Origin: Vibrio sp. RE86
GTDB lineage: Bacteria > Pseudomonadota > Gammaproteobacteria > Enterobacterales > Vibrionaceae
DNA length: 64,000 nt
Assembly: GCF_013114545.1 (NCBI RefSeq)
Contig: NZ_VTXI01000011.1
Coordinates: forward strand, 62,001 to 126,000
Direction: 5' to 3'
Part shown: one piece after another, positions 9,793 to 17,805 of the stretch
How positions within the stretch are numbered: position 1 is the first letter of the stretch
How the letters are laid out: each line of letters begins with the position of its first letter
Made by a program: the position numbers and the translations under genes
Notes under the pieces: generated by a model
What the model saw: the letters and a program-made list of their open reading frames with translations, nothing else
Databases searched by the model: none
What the model was told of the DNA's origin: nothing

Positions 9793-11727
9793 TTATGCTT
9801 GGTCAGCTGGGTTTGAACTTGTCTCTTCACGAACATCAAATTCAACGTGCCATTTTTGACCGTTATCTGTCGCGATTGCTTCGAGGTACAGCGTACCAAG
9901 TTCAGTCACGCGAGATGCAAGTGTCACTGGAACAACTTCACCTTCGCGGCGACCTTCTGATACAGGCAGCGTCGCCTGAATTTCTGGCAGCTCTTCTAGC
10001 TCGTCTGGACCCCAATGATCTAAGTGCGTACCCGCTAGATCGTCACGGCGAACTGTTGAACCGAAGAACTGGAAGTTGACGGGTTGACCGATAATCAGAC
10101 CAAACTCTTGGCTTGGTACATCAACACTTGAGCCTTCTTCCATACCAAATGGAGCGACACAAAGTGCTTCCATTGGAGGAGCCATACCAGGAATCGCAGG
10201 CATCGCGCTTTCGATACCCACGTAGTAGCTTGATGCGATACCACCGCGGATACGAACACCTTGACCACGACGTACAGAGCCGTAGTAAGAAGCGCCGCTT
10301 GCAACCGCTAAGTCTAGATCAACACCAGTCAGGCGTTGTGCCATCTCAGCATCTGCACCGATTAGCCATTCGTTGATGGTCTCTTCTAGACGATTTGCCA
10401 GAAGCGTTGATTTAAGAACACCACCGTTGAATAGAATCGCTGTCGGCTTAATAAAATCAGCAGATACTGCATCACCGCCCATACCTGGCATATTTGCAAA
10501 TGGGTTGAAATCTTGAGCGGGAGCAGATTCTGCACCATTACCAGATAACGCGTTCGCTTGCTTAGTTAAGAATGCAGCAATATGACGAGTGATACCCGCA
10601 TCTTGTGCGTAAGGCAGACCCATTTGAGTCAGTGCGCCTCGGTTGCGTTGTACTGGGTGCTCAGTCACCGCGACTTTCGGGAAGAAACCGTCAACCAAAG
10701 TTTGTTGAACTTCTTGCTGCGTTAATTCAGTTTTAAGCGTTGCACCAAGCAGTTTCGAACCACGGCTAGGGACAACAATCGGCACTGACTGAAGTTCACG
10801 ATCGTTAAGCAGTGCTTCTTTTGCATCACGACAAGCGTGCGTCATCGCCTGAACTTGCCAAGGTTGCAGCTCTTTACCGTCTTGAGCGAGTTTCATTTTC
10901 AGGCGGTAAGCTAACGCTAGGTCCATGTTGTCACCGCCCAGTAGGATGTGCTCACCTACAGCGATGCGGTTTAGTGTCAGGTTGCCTTCGTCTTCGGTCA
11001 CTTCAACGAGTGAAAGGTCAGTAGTACCACCACCGATATCAACAACCAGTACGATGTCGCCAACAGAGACTTCATCGCGCCACTTGTCATTGCTGTTATC
11101 AATCCAGTTGTACAGAGCCGCTTGCGGTTCTTCTAACAGAGTCAGGTGAACAAACCCAACATTACGAGCCGCTTCTGCAGTTAGATCACGCGCAGCAGGG
11201 TCAAATGAAGCTGGCACGGTGATCGTGACGTCTTGTTCAGCTAACGGGTTGTTTGGGTTTGTGTGGTCCCAAGCTTGCTTTAGATGCTCAAGGTAAAGTT
11301 CAGTCGCGCGAAGTGGCGATACTTTTTCAACTTCTTCAGGACTACCAGCAGGCAGGAAAGCATCACGACGATTAACGCCACCGTGACACAGCCAAGACTT
11401 AGCACTCGCAATCAAGCGGATTGGCGTTTTTGCACCTAGGTTACGCGCAATCGCACCAACTAACGCCGTAGGCTCAGAAGACCAAGGCAATACACGAGAT
11501 GTAGGATTCATCTCATGCTCATGTGGTTGATACAGGAAAGAGCCCAATTGGCTGCGGGTTTCGACCGTACCTGGCGCTGTAAGCTGAGGGATAGGCATCA
11601 CTTCAACGCGAGCATCTTCAGATGTGGTATCTACGTATGACAATACGCAGTGCGTCGTACCCAAGTCGATACCAACACTAAACACTGGTGTATCTGCTGC
11701 TTGCTGTTCGATGTTGTGGTTCTCCAT
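9793..11727 (-). CDS. Divergent Hsp70 family protein (644 aa)
   Basis: An Hsp70-like ATPase. After a short acidic leader come VGIDLGTTHCVLSYVD (about residues 18-33), VLVVDIGGGTTDLSLVEV near residue 230 and ILFNGGVLKSTLL near residue 430, so the phosphate and adenosine motifs are intact. The C-terminal 150 residues include SRVTELGTLYLEA, parallel to the same segment in its larger neighbour, but there is no helical lid or EEVD tail. Its start overlaps the DUF2760 stop by one base, indicating tight translational coupling. It is not DnaK, HscA or HscC. Likely a specialised chaperone working with the adjacent DUF2760 protein and second Hsp70; this is inferred from context. Confidence 0.88.
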   Translation of the reverse strand: MENHNIEQQAADTPVFSVGIDLGTTHCVLSYVDTTSEDARVEVMPIPQLTAPGTVETRSQLGSFLYQPHEHEMNPTSRVLPWSSEPTALVGAIARNLGAKTPIRLIASAKSWLCHGGVNRRDAFLPAGSPEEVEKVSPLRATELYLEHLKQAWDHTNPNNPLAEQDVTITVPASFDPAARDLTAEAARNVGFVHLTLLEEPQAALYNWIDNSNDKWRDEVSVGDIVLVVDIGGGTTDLSLVEVTEDEGNLTLNRIAVGEHILLGGDNMDLALAYRLKMKLAQDGKELQPWQVQAMTHACRDAKEALLNDRELQSVPIVVPSRGSKLLGATLKTELTQQEVQQTLVDGFFPKVAVTEHPVQRNRGALTQMGLPYAQDAGITRHIAAFLTKQANALSGNGAESAPAQDFNPFANMPGMGGDAVSADFIKPTAILFNGGVLKSTLLANRLEETINEWLIGADAEMAQRLTGVDLDLAVASGASYYGSVRRGQGVRIRGGIASSYYVGIESAMPAIPGMAPPMEALCVAPFGMEEGSSVDVPSQEFGLIIGQPVNFQFFGSTVRRDDLAGTHLDHWGPDELEELPEIQATLPVSEGRREGEVVPVTLASRVTELGTLYLEAIATDNGQKWHVEFDVREETSSNPADQA

Positions 11728-12359
11728 TACAGCTCTACCTCGGCAGGAGCAATAACAGACGCATCGTAGTTTTCCGCAAGCTTAGGTAGGTTCATGCTGC
11801 TCGCTTTCCAACCTTTATGAACTAATGTGCCGTTGAATGGAGCGTTACCGGTTACGTTACCTGTTAGGCGAACTTCTTGCGGGTTGAAGCCTTCTGCAAC
11901 GGTGATACGTGTCTCTTCATCTTCAGTGCGGATGTGCTCAAGCGTTACGTAATCTGCCAGAACTTTTTGGCCGCCAGTGTGAATAACGCGCGCTGCTGCG
12001 CCAACTTCTTCATCTGAGAATGACGTTAGATCTTCTTTCAGGAAATCAATAAGACGCGCTTCTTGCTGCATAATTGACAGAAGTTGCATTGCAGAGTCGG
12101 TTGAAGCGGTAGCCAGTTTAGATTCTACTTCGACGACTTTTTCGATCACTTTCTCTACTTCGACCACTTTTTCAACTTCAACGATCTTTTCGACAGGTTT
12201 TTCTACTTCAACGATTTTCTCTACCGGTTTTTCAACGACTTTCTCTACCACTTTAGACTTGCGTGATACTGCGATTAGAAGCAGAAGAACGCTTGATGCC
12301 GTTAAACCAGCATGAAGCATATCGAACGTTTGAGGAATCATTTGTAAATCGACTAGCAT
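11727..12359 (-). CDS. DUF2760 membrane-anchored protein with VEK-repeat coiled coil
   Basis: A 210-residue protein with three parts: a membrane helix at about residues 13-30 (TASSVLLLLIAV), a low-complexity segment at about residues 36-80 made of repeats of VEKPVEKIVEVEK type, and a C-terminal globular domain (about residues 88-210) that matches DUF2760, including LLSIMQQEARLIDFLKEDL. The repeats should form a charged stalk or coiled coil that holds the domain away from the membrane. It is the first gene of the Hsp70 operon and the one nearest to the heat-shock-type promoter. Biochemical function is not known. Confidence 0.85.
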   Translation of the reverse strand: MLVDLQMIPQTFDMLHAGLTASSVLLLLIAVSRKSKVVEKVVEKPVEKIVEVEKPVEKIVEVEKVVEVEKVIEKVVEVESKLATASTDSAMQLLSIMQQEARLIDFLKEDLTSFSDEEVGAAARVIHTGGQKVLADYVTLEHIRTEDEETRITVAEGFNPQEVRLTGNVTGNAPFNGTLVHKGWKASSMNLPKLAENYDASVIAPAEVEL

Positions 12360-12445
12360 GACAATTCTCTTATGTTTTAGTTTAAGGAGAGATGAGCTCT
12401 ATCTCTGCTTTGGCTCTCCACGCGTAGAGGGCCGAATTATTTTGA

Positions 12446-12477
12446 TAAATTGGGGCAAATAGTAACATATTCAAGGC
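12446..12477 (-). promoter_or_regulatory. Sigma-32 (heat shock) type promoter for the DUF2760-Hsp70-Hsp70 operon
   Basis: On the minus strand the -35 element GCCTTGAAT (12469-12477) and the -10 element CCCCAATTTA (12446-12455) are separated by 13 nt. This is a near-consensus RpoH promoter (CTTGAAA, 12-15 nt, CCCCATNT). It lies about 85-115 nt upstream of the DUF2760 start codon and points into the operon. Confidence 0.75.
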
Positions 12478-12683
12478 CTCACACGGCTACAAAAACAGGT
12501 CTAATCTGGTGTTTATCGAATTGGTTGGTCTGTTTTTAAGCGAAAATCGTCACAATATGCTTGTCTCGAACGTGAATAATATAAAAACTTTACCCTACGC
12601 TGTAAGAAACACTTTATGTTGATGAAAAGTTGTGGCTAAAATGAGCGTCGTTTATTTCATACGCAAAACCTAACAAAGCCTGT

Positions 12684-14213
12684 ATGCATCGATTTACTAA
12701 AAAGAAGTTTCTCTATCCAATACTGACCTTTTTTATGACCGCTATTGTCACGTCATATGCGGTCTATTTTGCGTATCAAACTCAGCATGAACACACGGTT
12801 TCACTTGTGGATAACCTTGCAGAGCAGCAGGCAGAAAACTTACAGCAAATTGTAGAGAGTGATTTGCACTTTATCGGCGCCGGTGCCAACTTTTATCACT
12901 CAACAGAGCGAGCTGATTGGGACCGATTCTCTGTTTTCGCAGACCAACTTGTTGCCCAGTCAGAAACACTGATTGGCTTGCAATGGATGCAGAAAGTCGA
13001 AAGAGAGCAGGTGGAAAGTCATATTGTCCAGGTAAGAAAAACCTTTCCAAGTTTCGAACTCTATACCGTTCCTAAGGATGGCCCTAAAACCAAAGGGTAT
13101 ATCATGGCTAACAACGAGCCGATTTTTGTTGCGTCCGATATATTCCCGCGGAATGAGCAAAACATCGCACTGTTAGGTTTTTACTCTTCACGTCTTCGAT
13201 TCCAATTGGTCCTTGATGGTCTGCTCGCGACAGGTGAGCCGAACGTGTCCGATAAGGTTCGATTGTTACAAGATGGACTGGATCGAACACTCAAAAAAAC
13301 CGGTATGTTGGTTTACCACCCTGTTTTTGATATCAACAATGAAGATGAGCTAGTGGGCGTCGTGGTTGGGGTTATCCGAACGACGAAATATTTTGAAGGT
13401 CTGGTACAACGAACTGGAGCAGAGCAAGACTTGTTGGTGAAAGTCGTCGATATGGGCTTTGACGCTGAAGATGATCCCGTGCTGTATCAAAGTGAGCAGT
13501 GGGATGAGACAAGAGGCATCGAAATCACCAAACGAGTCACGTTACCCAATCGAGAGTGGTTGGTCGATTTTAAACTCGCTCGTGACATTACCGATAACGA
13601 TAAGCTTGTACTCAGATGGATCTCTATCGCTGGGTTGGTGATTGCTTGCTTACTCAGTTACATCGTACTGTTGTTGGTGCGAGAGAAAGAGCATTTGGCG
13701 ATACTCTTAGATGAGCGCACGAAAGAGCTGCAGTTTATGGTCGATCATGACACCTTAACCGGGTTGTACAATCGTCGAGCATTCAATCGCATTTTGGCTG
13801 ATTTAGTTCAGCGCGAGCAGAGCTTCAGCTTAGTCGGTTTTGATATTGATAAGTTTAAGATGATCAACGATTTCTTCGGTCATATCGCGGGTGATGAAAT
13901 GTTGATTCACGTTGCTAAAATTGTTCAAGAACAACTCTCTGAAGATGAAGTTTTTGTCCGAATGGGGGGCGATGAATTCTGTATCATTTCTCCAAAAACA
14001 GATTCAGCAGAACTGTTCAGATACTTAAATAATATAGGCCGTATTGTTGCGACTTCTGTCCATCAGTTCGGAGACGAAAAAATTCGTTGTACGTTGAGTA
14101 TTGGTGCGGCCATTCGCGTACTCGACTCTGAGGAAGAGATTCTGCAAGCAGCCGATGCTCAGTTGTATAAGAGCAAACAGGCTGGGCGCAATTGTGTTAC
14201 CGTTGCGGAATAA
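12684..14213 (+). CDS. CHASE-domain sensor diguanylate cyclase
   Basis: A 509-residue membrane protein. A helix at about residues 10-30 is followed by an extracytoplasmic CHASE sensor domain (about residues 35-305; includes LIGLQWMQKVEREQVESH), a second helix at about residues 312-332 and a GGDEF domain that starts at DHDTLTGLYNRRAF (about residue 357). The active-site signature is MGGDEF near residue 428, so it should be a working cyclase making c-di-GMP. The position of the inhibitory RxxD I-site before it reads SEDE, so product feedback is probably absent. The ligand is unknown. It is divergent from the Hsp70 operon. Confidence 0.9.
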   Translation: MHRFTKKKFLYPILTFFMTAIVTSYAVYFAYQTQHEHTVSLVDNLAEQQAENLQQIVESDLHFIGAGANFYHSTERADWDRFSVFADQLVAQSETLIGLQWMQKVEREQVESHIVQVRKTFPSFELYTVPKDGPKTKGYIMANNEPIFVASDIFPRNEQNIALLGFYSSRLRFQLVLDGLLATGEPNVSDKVRLLQDGLDRTLKKTGMLVYHPVFDINNEDELVGVVVGVIRTTKYFEGLVQRTGAEQDLLVKVVDMGFDAEDDPVLYQSEQWDETRGIEITKRVTLPNREWLVDFKLARDITDNDKLVLRWISIAGLVIACLLSYIVLLLVREKEHLAILLDERTKELQFMVDHDTLTGLYNRRAFNRILADLVQREQSFSLVGFDIDKFKMINDFFGHIAGDEMLIHVAKIVQEQLSEDEVFVRMGGDEFCIISPKTDSAELFRYLNNIGRIVATSVHQFGDEKIRCTLSIGAAIRVLDSEEEILQAADAQLYKSKQAGRNCVTVAE

Positions 14214-14300
14214 CTGACCACTTAATCGTGTAGGGTTCGAGTTTTTATCGAACTTAATGTAGAATTTTGCGCTTTCTGAATATTTGAACATAGGCAAATC

Positions 14301-14831
14301 ATGAACCATAACCGTGTAGTTTGTTTCGATTTAGAGATGTGCTGCTGGAATGAAAACGGTGTCGGTACAACTGGCGAAATCATCGAAGTAGGGCTTGCAG
14401 AGATTGACCTTGTAAAAGGTGAGATCGTAAAGCGCGCACAATACTACGTAAAACCAGAGCATGATGAAGTCTCACTGTTTTGTTCTCAGTTAACGGGTAT
14501 CTCACCACGTAAGATTGAGAAACAAGGTCGTCCGTTGGAAGAAGTTCTCAAGTCGATGGTGAAAAACTTCGGTGGCGCGAACAAAATATATGCCGCGTGG
14601 GGACGTGATGACCAGGTACTGATTAAAGAGTGTCAAGAGAAAGGCATTGAGATGCCATTTCGTGAATTCATCAACTTAGCGACCCTTTATCGTATTCAGA
14701 ATCGCCTTAAAGATAAACGAATTGGCCATAAAGCGGCGCAAGAGTCTAAAGGTATCGAATGGGAAGGGCGTCAGCACTCTGGTTATGTCGATGCTTATAA
14801 CCTCGCAAAGCTTGCGTTGACGATGCTTTAA
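14301..14831 (+). CDS. DEDDh 3'-5' exonuclease (KapD/ERI-1-like)
   Basis: A 176-residue nuclease of the RNase T/DnaQ fold. Exo I is FDLEM (D10, E12), Exo II includes the acidic WGRDDQVL near residue 100, and Exo III is HSGYVDAYN near the end, with His and Asp in the DEDDh spacing. The compact size and the LTGIS motif place it near the KapD/ERI-1-like exonucleases, which trim RNA or DNA 3' ends. The substrate is not known. It stands alone between a cyclase gene and a convergent TerB-like gene and is followed by a bidirectional terminator. Confidence 0.88.
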   Translation: MNHNRVVCFDLEMCCWNENGVGTTGEIIEVGLAEIDLVKGEIVKRAQYYVKPEHDEVSLFCSQLTGISPRKIEKQGRPLEEVLKSMVKNFGGANKIYAAWGRDDQVLIKECQEKGIEMPFREFINLATLYRIQNRLKDKRIGHKAAQESKGIEWEGRQHSGYVDAYNLAKLALTML

Positions 14832-14858
14832 AGAGTAATTCGAAACATGAATGGTATA

Positions 14859-14887
14859 AAAAGGGAGCAGATGTGCTCCCTTTTTTG
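14859..14887. terminator. Bidirectional terminator between exonuclease and TerB-like genes
   Basis: Perfect stem GGGAGCA / TGCTCCC with a 4-nt loop, A-run before and six T after, between two convergent genes. Confidence 0.85.
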
Positions 14888-14893
14888 TTGGTA

Positions 14894-15340
14894 TTACTTA
14901 TCTGTGACGGCCAGTTTGGCGCGGATGAATTCACTATGGTCGACATAAAGAAGTTCTGCTGTTTTGCGTATTACGGAATCTTCTAGAGGATCTATTTCCC
15001 CATCTGCGTGCGCGACTTCCCACATTGCTTTTATCAGCTCAAAACGAGTCTGTTGACTTAACTCTCTGAGTTGCGAGGTGAAGTCATAGAGCGAAGCTGA
15101 CTCTTTACTTCGATTTTCTGCTCTGGCTAACAGAGTCTGTGCGCCAGCATTATCAATACCTAACAGTTTACTGAGTAGCTCTCGCTTCGCATCGACCTCG
15201 ACTTGTTCAATCTGATGATCGGCACCTGCGACTTCGCAAAGCAGGCAAGCGATGGCTAAATTGGTGTCAGGTTGAGCTGACTGGCCTAAATCTTGGCCTT
15301 CAAGCAGTTGTTTAAACAGAGATGTAATGGAATTTAGCAT
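14894..15340 (-). CDS. TerB-like (COG4103) family protein
   Basis: A 148-residue helical protein starting MLNSITSLFKQLLEG; this ATG has an AAGG SD at the right distance, and the 20 upstream in-frame residues look non-coding. The pattern IACLLCEVAGADHQIEQVEVDAKRE, repeated as MWEVAHADGEIDPLEDSVIRK, carries the acidic loops seen in TerB-type proteins, which bind metal and sit near membranes. Tellurite-resistance partners are absent. It is the last gene of a probable three-gene leftward group with a PhoD-like phosphatase. Confidence 0.8.
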   Translation of the reverse strand: MLNSITSLFKQLLEGQDLGQSAQPDTNLAIACLLCEVAGADHQIEQVEVDAKRELLSKLLGIDNAGAQTLLARAENRSKESASLYDFTSQLRELSQQTRFELIKAMWEVAHADGEIDPLEDSVIRKTAELLYVDHSEFIRAKLAVTDK

Positions 15341-15417
15341 GCTAAAAGCCTTTTTTATGTACCATTCAATATAGATAGTGCTATTCGGAATTGTTCTCAA
15401 GGCTCTTTACAAAAACC

Positions 15418-17319
15418 TTACTTTTCTTTTATCGGTGGAAAGTCCCACTCAACACCGTCACCCGTCAAGATAGACACGCGCTCTGGCTTACCCTTGTCGT
15501 TGAGCTTGAGTTCACCAATGGCACTGGTATTGACTAACCTACGAACTCCTTGAGTATTTGGATCCCTTTTCTTCACTTTCAGACGTTTACGTTTGGTGAG
15601 AAAGTTCAGCGGAGAGCGAGGAGAATAAAGCAGTCGGTCTGCATGGTCACAAATCCCCAGTAACGGTTCAGGGAACTGATTTTTAAATCCGCTACAGGTG
15701 ATTTGGTAGATATTAGGGCTATTGCGACGAAATCTAAGCTTAATATCGTAAGCAAACGAATAATGAACATCGCCAGATAAGATTACGAAGTTGGTTGGTG
15801 TTTTAGTGTGCGTGAAAATACTCAGCAATGTATTGGCACTGCCCGGGTGCGCCATCCAGTTTTCGGCATCAATCAGCAGAGGTTGTCCAAGTGTCGTGGC
15901 TGCTTTTTGCATTGCCTCTATCGCTTTAACACCAAACATCGGTGCGGCAGAAACGACCACGACCTTATCTTGATGCATCAGTTCGTGTTGAAACTCAATC
16001 AGGGCTTCCCAGTCCATCAATCCTGAGGGTTTGTTCATTCGAGATTCAGAGCGCCAACGTCGAGTTCGAGTGTCTAAAACAACCACTTTTGGTGACGAAT
16101 GAATGGTGTAGTGCCAACGTTCAAACGTATATAAGTACTGAATAAATCGATCCTGAACGTCACCGCCAGGGTTGGACACAAACTCGTTGCCTATCGATAA
16201 GAACTCTTGATTGAAGTTATCCGGTTCATTCCCCCATCCCTGACAGAGCCAGTAAGCGATGAGTGCATTACCGATGATGCGATTTGAAAATGGATTGCTG
16301 TATGCCGCTTTCTCCCAGCCTATGGTCAGGTTCCAGTCATCCGTCACATCGTGATCATCAAAGATCATATAAGTGGGGATATGCGCAAACAGGCGTTGCA
16401 CTTGAGGAAGACCAGCAATGAAATCCTCAATGATCGTTTTCTCATCACGCCATTGTTGTTGCCATTTCGGTGAAAGAGTTTGCCCACTGTGTGTGAATGC
16501 GTTGTCGTGTAGGCGATTGAGGTTCAAGCAAGGCCATAAGGTCGGTGACCACACCAGTAAGTACATCGCAAAGAATTCAGAGAATGTCACCAGATGGTTT
16601 TCAGATTCTCGCGAGCTAAAAATCGGCGTGTTGCGATGGGGGAAAAATTTGGTCAATAGACTGCCGTCATCAACATAGTGAGGCAGTATCTTGTCTCGCC
16701 CATAGTAGCAATCTTGGTGGTCAAATAACGCCTGACTTGATGCAATGGGTGAATCAGTAAACTGCTCGCTAGGTAGACCTAGCAGCTCTATCGTTTGAAT
16801 GATGGCGTCCAGTGTCGGCCCCGCTACGTGGTCGGCGTATATTTGATCGCCGCTCATCATCAGCATATCTGGGCGCTCTTCAAGCTCTTGGTTCGCCACT
16901 TTGTTGTCTGCACTGACTAACGCATCAGGACTCGGGTGGTGAGGGTTTCGGCATGAGCCATGTAAGATGTAGTCAGCTTTAGTGGAGATCCTGAATGTGA
17001 GTGCTTGCTCACCCGGATAAAGCAGCTCTGGGTATAACGCCGTCAATGCACCATGCTGAGTCTTAAATTCATAGCTCAGCGCAACATTGGCTGGAAACTC
17101 CCCTTTAAAATGGGCGAGGGTAAGGTAGCAGCGTTCACCAATTTTTAGTTGCTGGCAATGGTCCAGGTCTTCACTAAAGATTAAACCTTGTTTAGGTTCT
17201 AAGTTGAGTTCAAATTGCCCTTGCAATGGCTCGCTTGTCACTAACCAAAACACGAGTTCGGTTGGCGTGACTTTGCGAATGATTGGGCCTGCGATGAGAA
17301 AGGGAAGATGATTATTCAT
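15418..17319 (-). CDS. PhoD-like metallophosphatase, apparently cytoplasmic
   Basis: A 633-residue protein with PhoD-type metal-binding motifs: HGSCRNPHHPSPDAL (about residue 120), MMSGDQIYADHV (about 154), MIFDDHDVTDDWN (about 316) and ILSGDVHYSFAYD (about 517). PhoD phosphodiesterases are normally exported by Tat; here the N-terminus MNNHLPFLIAGPIIRK has no twin-arginine or Sec signal, so a cytoplasmic or peripherally associated enzyme is likely. The first 110 residues form a beta-rich domain common to this subgroup. It starts 3 nt after the stop of a 121-residue acidic protein, so the two are translationally coupled. The substrate is unknown. Confidence 0.85.
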   Translation of the reverse strand: MNNHLPFLIAGPIIRKVTPTELVFWLVTSEPLQGQFELNLEPKQGLIFSEDLDHCQQLKIGERCYLTLAHFKGEFPANVALSYEFKTQHGALTALYPELLYPGEQALTFRISTKADYILHGSCRNPHHPSPDALVSADNKVANQELEERPDMLMMSGDQIYADHVAGPTLDAIIQTIELLGLPSEQFTDSPIASSQALFDHQDCYYGRDKILPHYVDDGSLLTKFFPHRNTPIFSSRESENHLVTFSEFFAMYLLVWSPTLWPCLNLNRLHDNAFTHSGQTLSPKWQQQWRDEKTIIEDFIAGLPQVQRLFAHIPTYMIFDDHDVTDDWNLTIGWEKAAYSNPFSNRIIGNALIAYWLCQGWGNEPDNFNQEFLSIGNEFVSNPGGDVQDRFIQYLYTFERWHYTIHSSPKVVVLDTRTRRWRSESRMNKPSGLMDWEALIEFQHELMHQDKVVVVSAAPMFGVKAIEAMQKAATTLGQPLLIDAENWMAHPGSANTLLSIFTHTKTPTNFVILSGDVHYSFAYDIKLRFRRNSPNIYQITCSGFKNQFPEPLLGICDHADRLLYSPRSPLNFLTKRKRLKVKKRDPNTQGVRRLVNTSAIGELKLNDKGKPERVSILTGDGVEWDFPPIKEK

Positions 17320-17322
17320 TGA

Positions 17323-17688
17323 TTACTCAGTTGGGGGCTCAGGTACATCAGGGTCTTCGAGTATTTCGATGATCTCTGAGCTTGAAAGTTCATGAGCCAT
17401 TAAAAATAGAGCCAGCATTGCGTCCGCTTTTGTTTTTGTGTCCGCATTCTCCGCTAAAATCTGTTCGAAGCGGTGACGAATCATCTCAATTTCGTGTTCG
17501 ACAAAGCCTCGTCCCTCTTCTTCACCTTGAATATCTTCAGGCGCTGAATCGAAAGCGAGAAACATGAGTTCACCGTCGAGTGATGTTTCCACTAAACGCT
17601 CGGGTAGCCAAGCCTCTCCCGTGACAATATCAGGGTCAAAATCGCTTGGTAATGAACTTAATAATCTTTTTAAATCTGAGGCTTTCAC
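17323..17688 (-). CDS. Small acidic protein coupled to the PhoD-like phosphatase, unknown function
   Basis: A 121-residue protein with a GTG start, strongly acidic (EGEEEGRGFVEHE, and an ending rich in Asp, Glu and Pro) with a helical second half. I do not recognise the family. It lies 3 nt upstream of the PhoD-like gene, and the conserved-looking tight spacing suggests that it regulates or assembles with the phosphatase. Confidence 0.7.
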   Translation of the reverse strand: MKASDLKRLLSSLPSDFDPDIVTGEAWLPERLVETSLDGELMFLAFDSAPEDIQGEEEGRGFVEHEIEMIRHRFEQILAENADTKTKADAMLALFLMAHELSSSEIIEILEDPDVPEPPTE

Positions 17689-17805
17689 TATTTTTTGATT
17701 TGATGGATTATATATTTATATTTTAACGGCGAATGAAGCAGAAACCTAAGTATTAACTGTTTAACTGGTTAGATTTTGAGTGGCTTCGGTACTTTTGGAC
17801 AAAAA

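Noticed and set aside
9780..10079. 99-codon plus-strand ORF inside the Hsp70 gene
   Set aside because: Antisense shadow; the Hsp70 protein on the other strand has intact motifs throughout.
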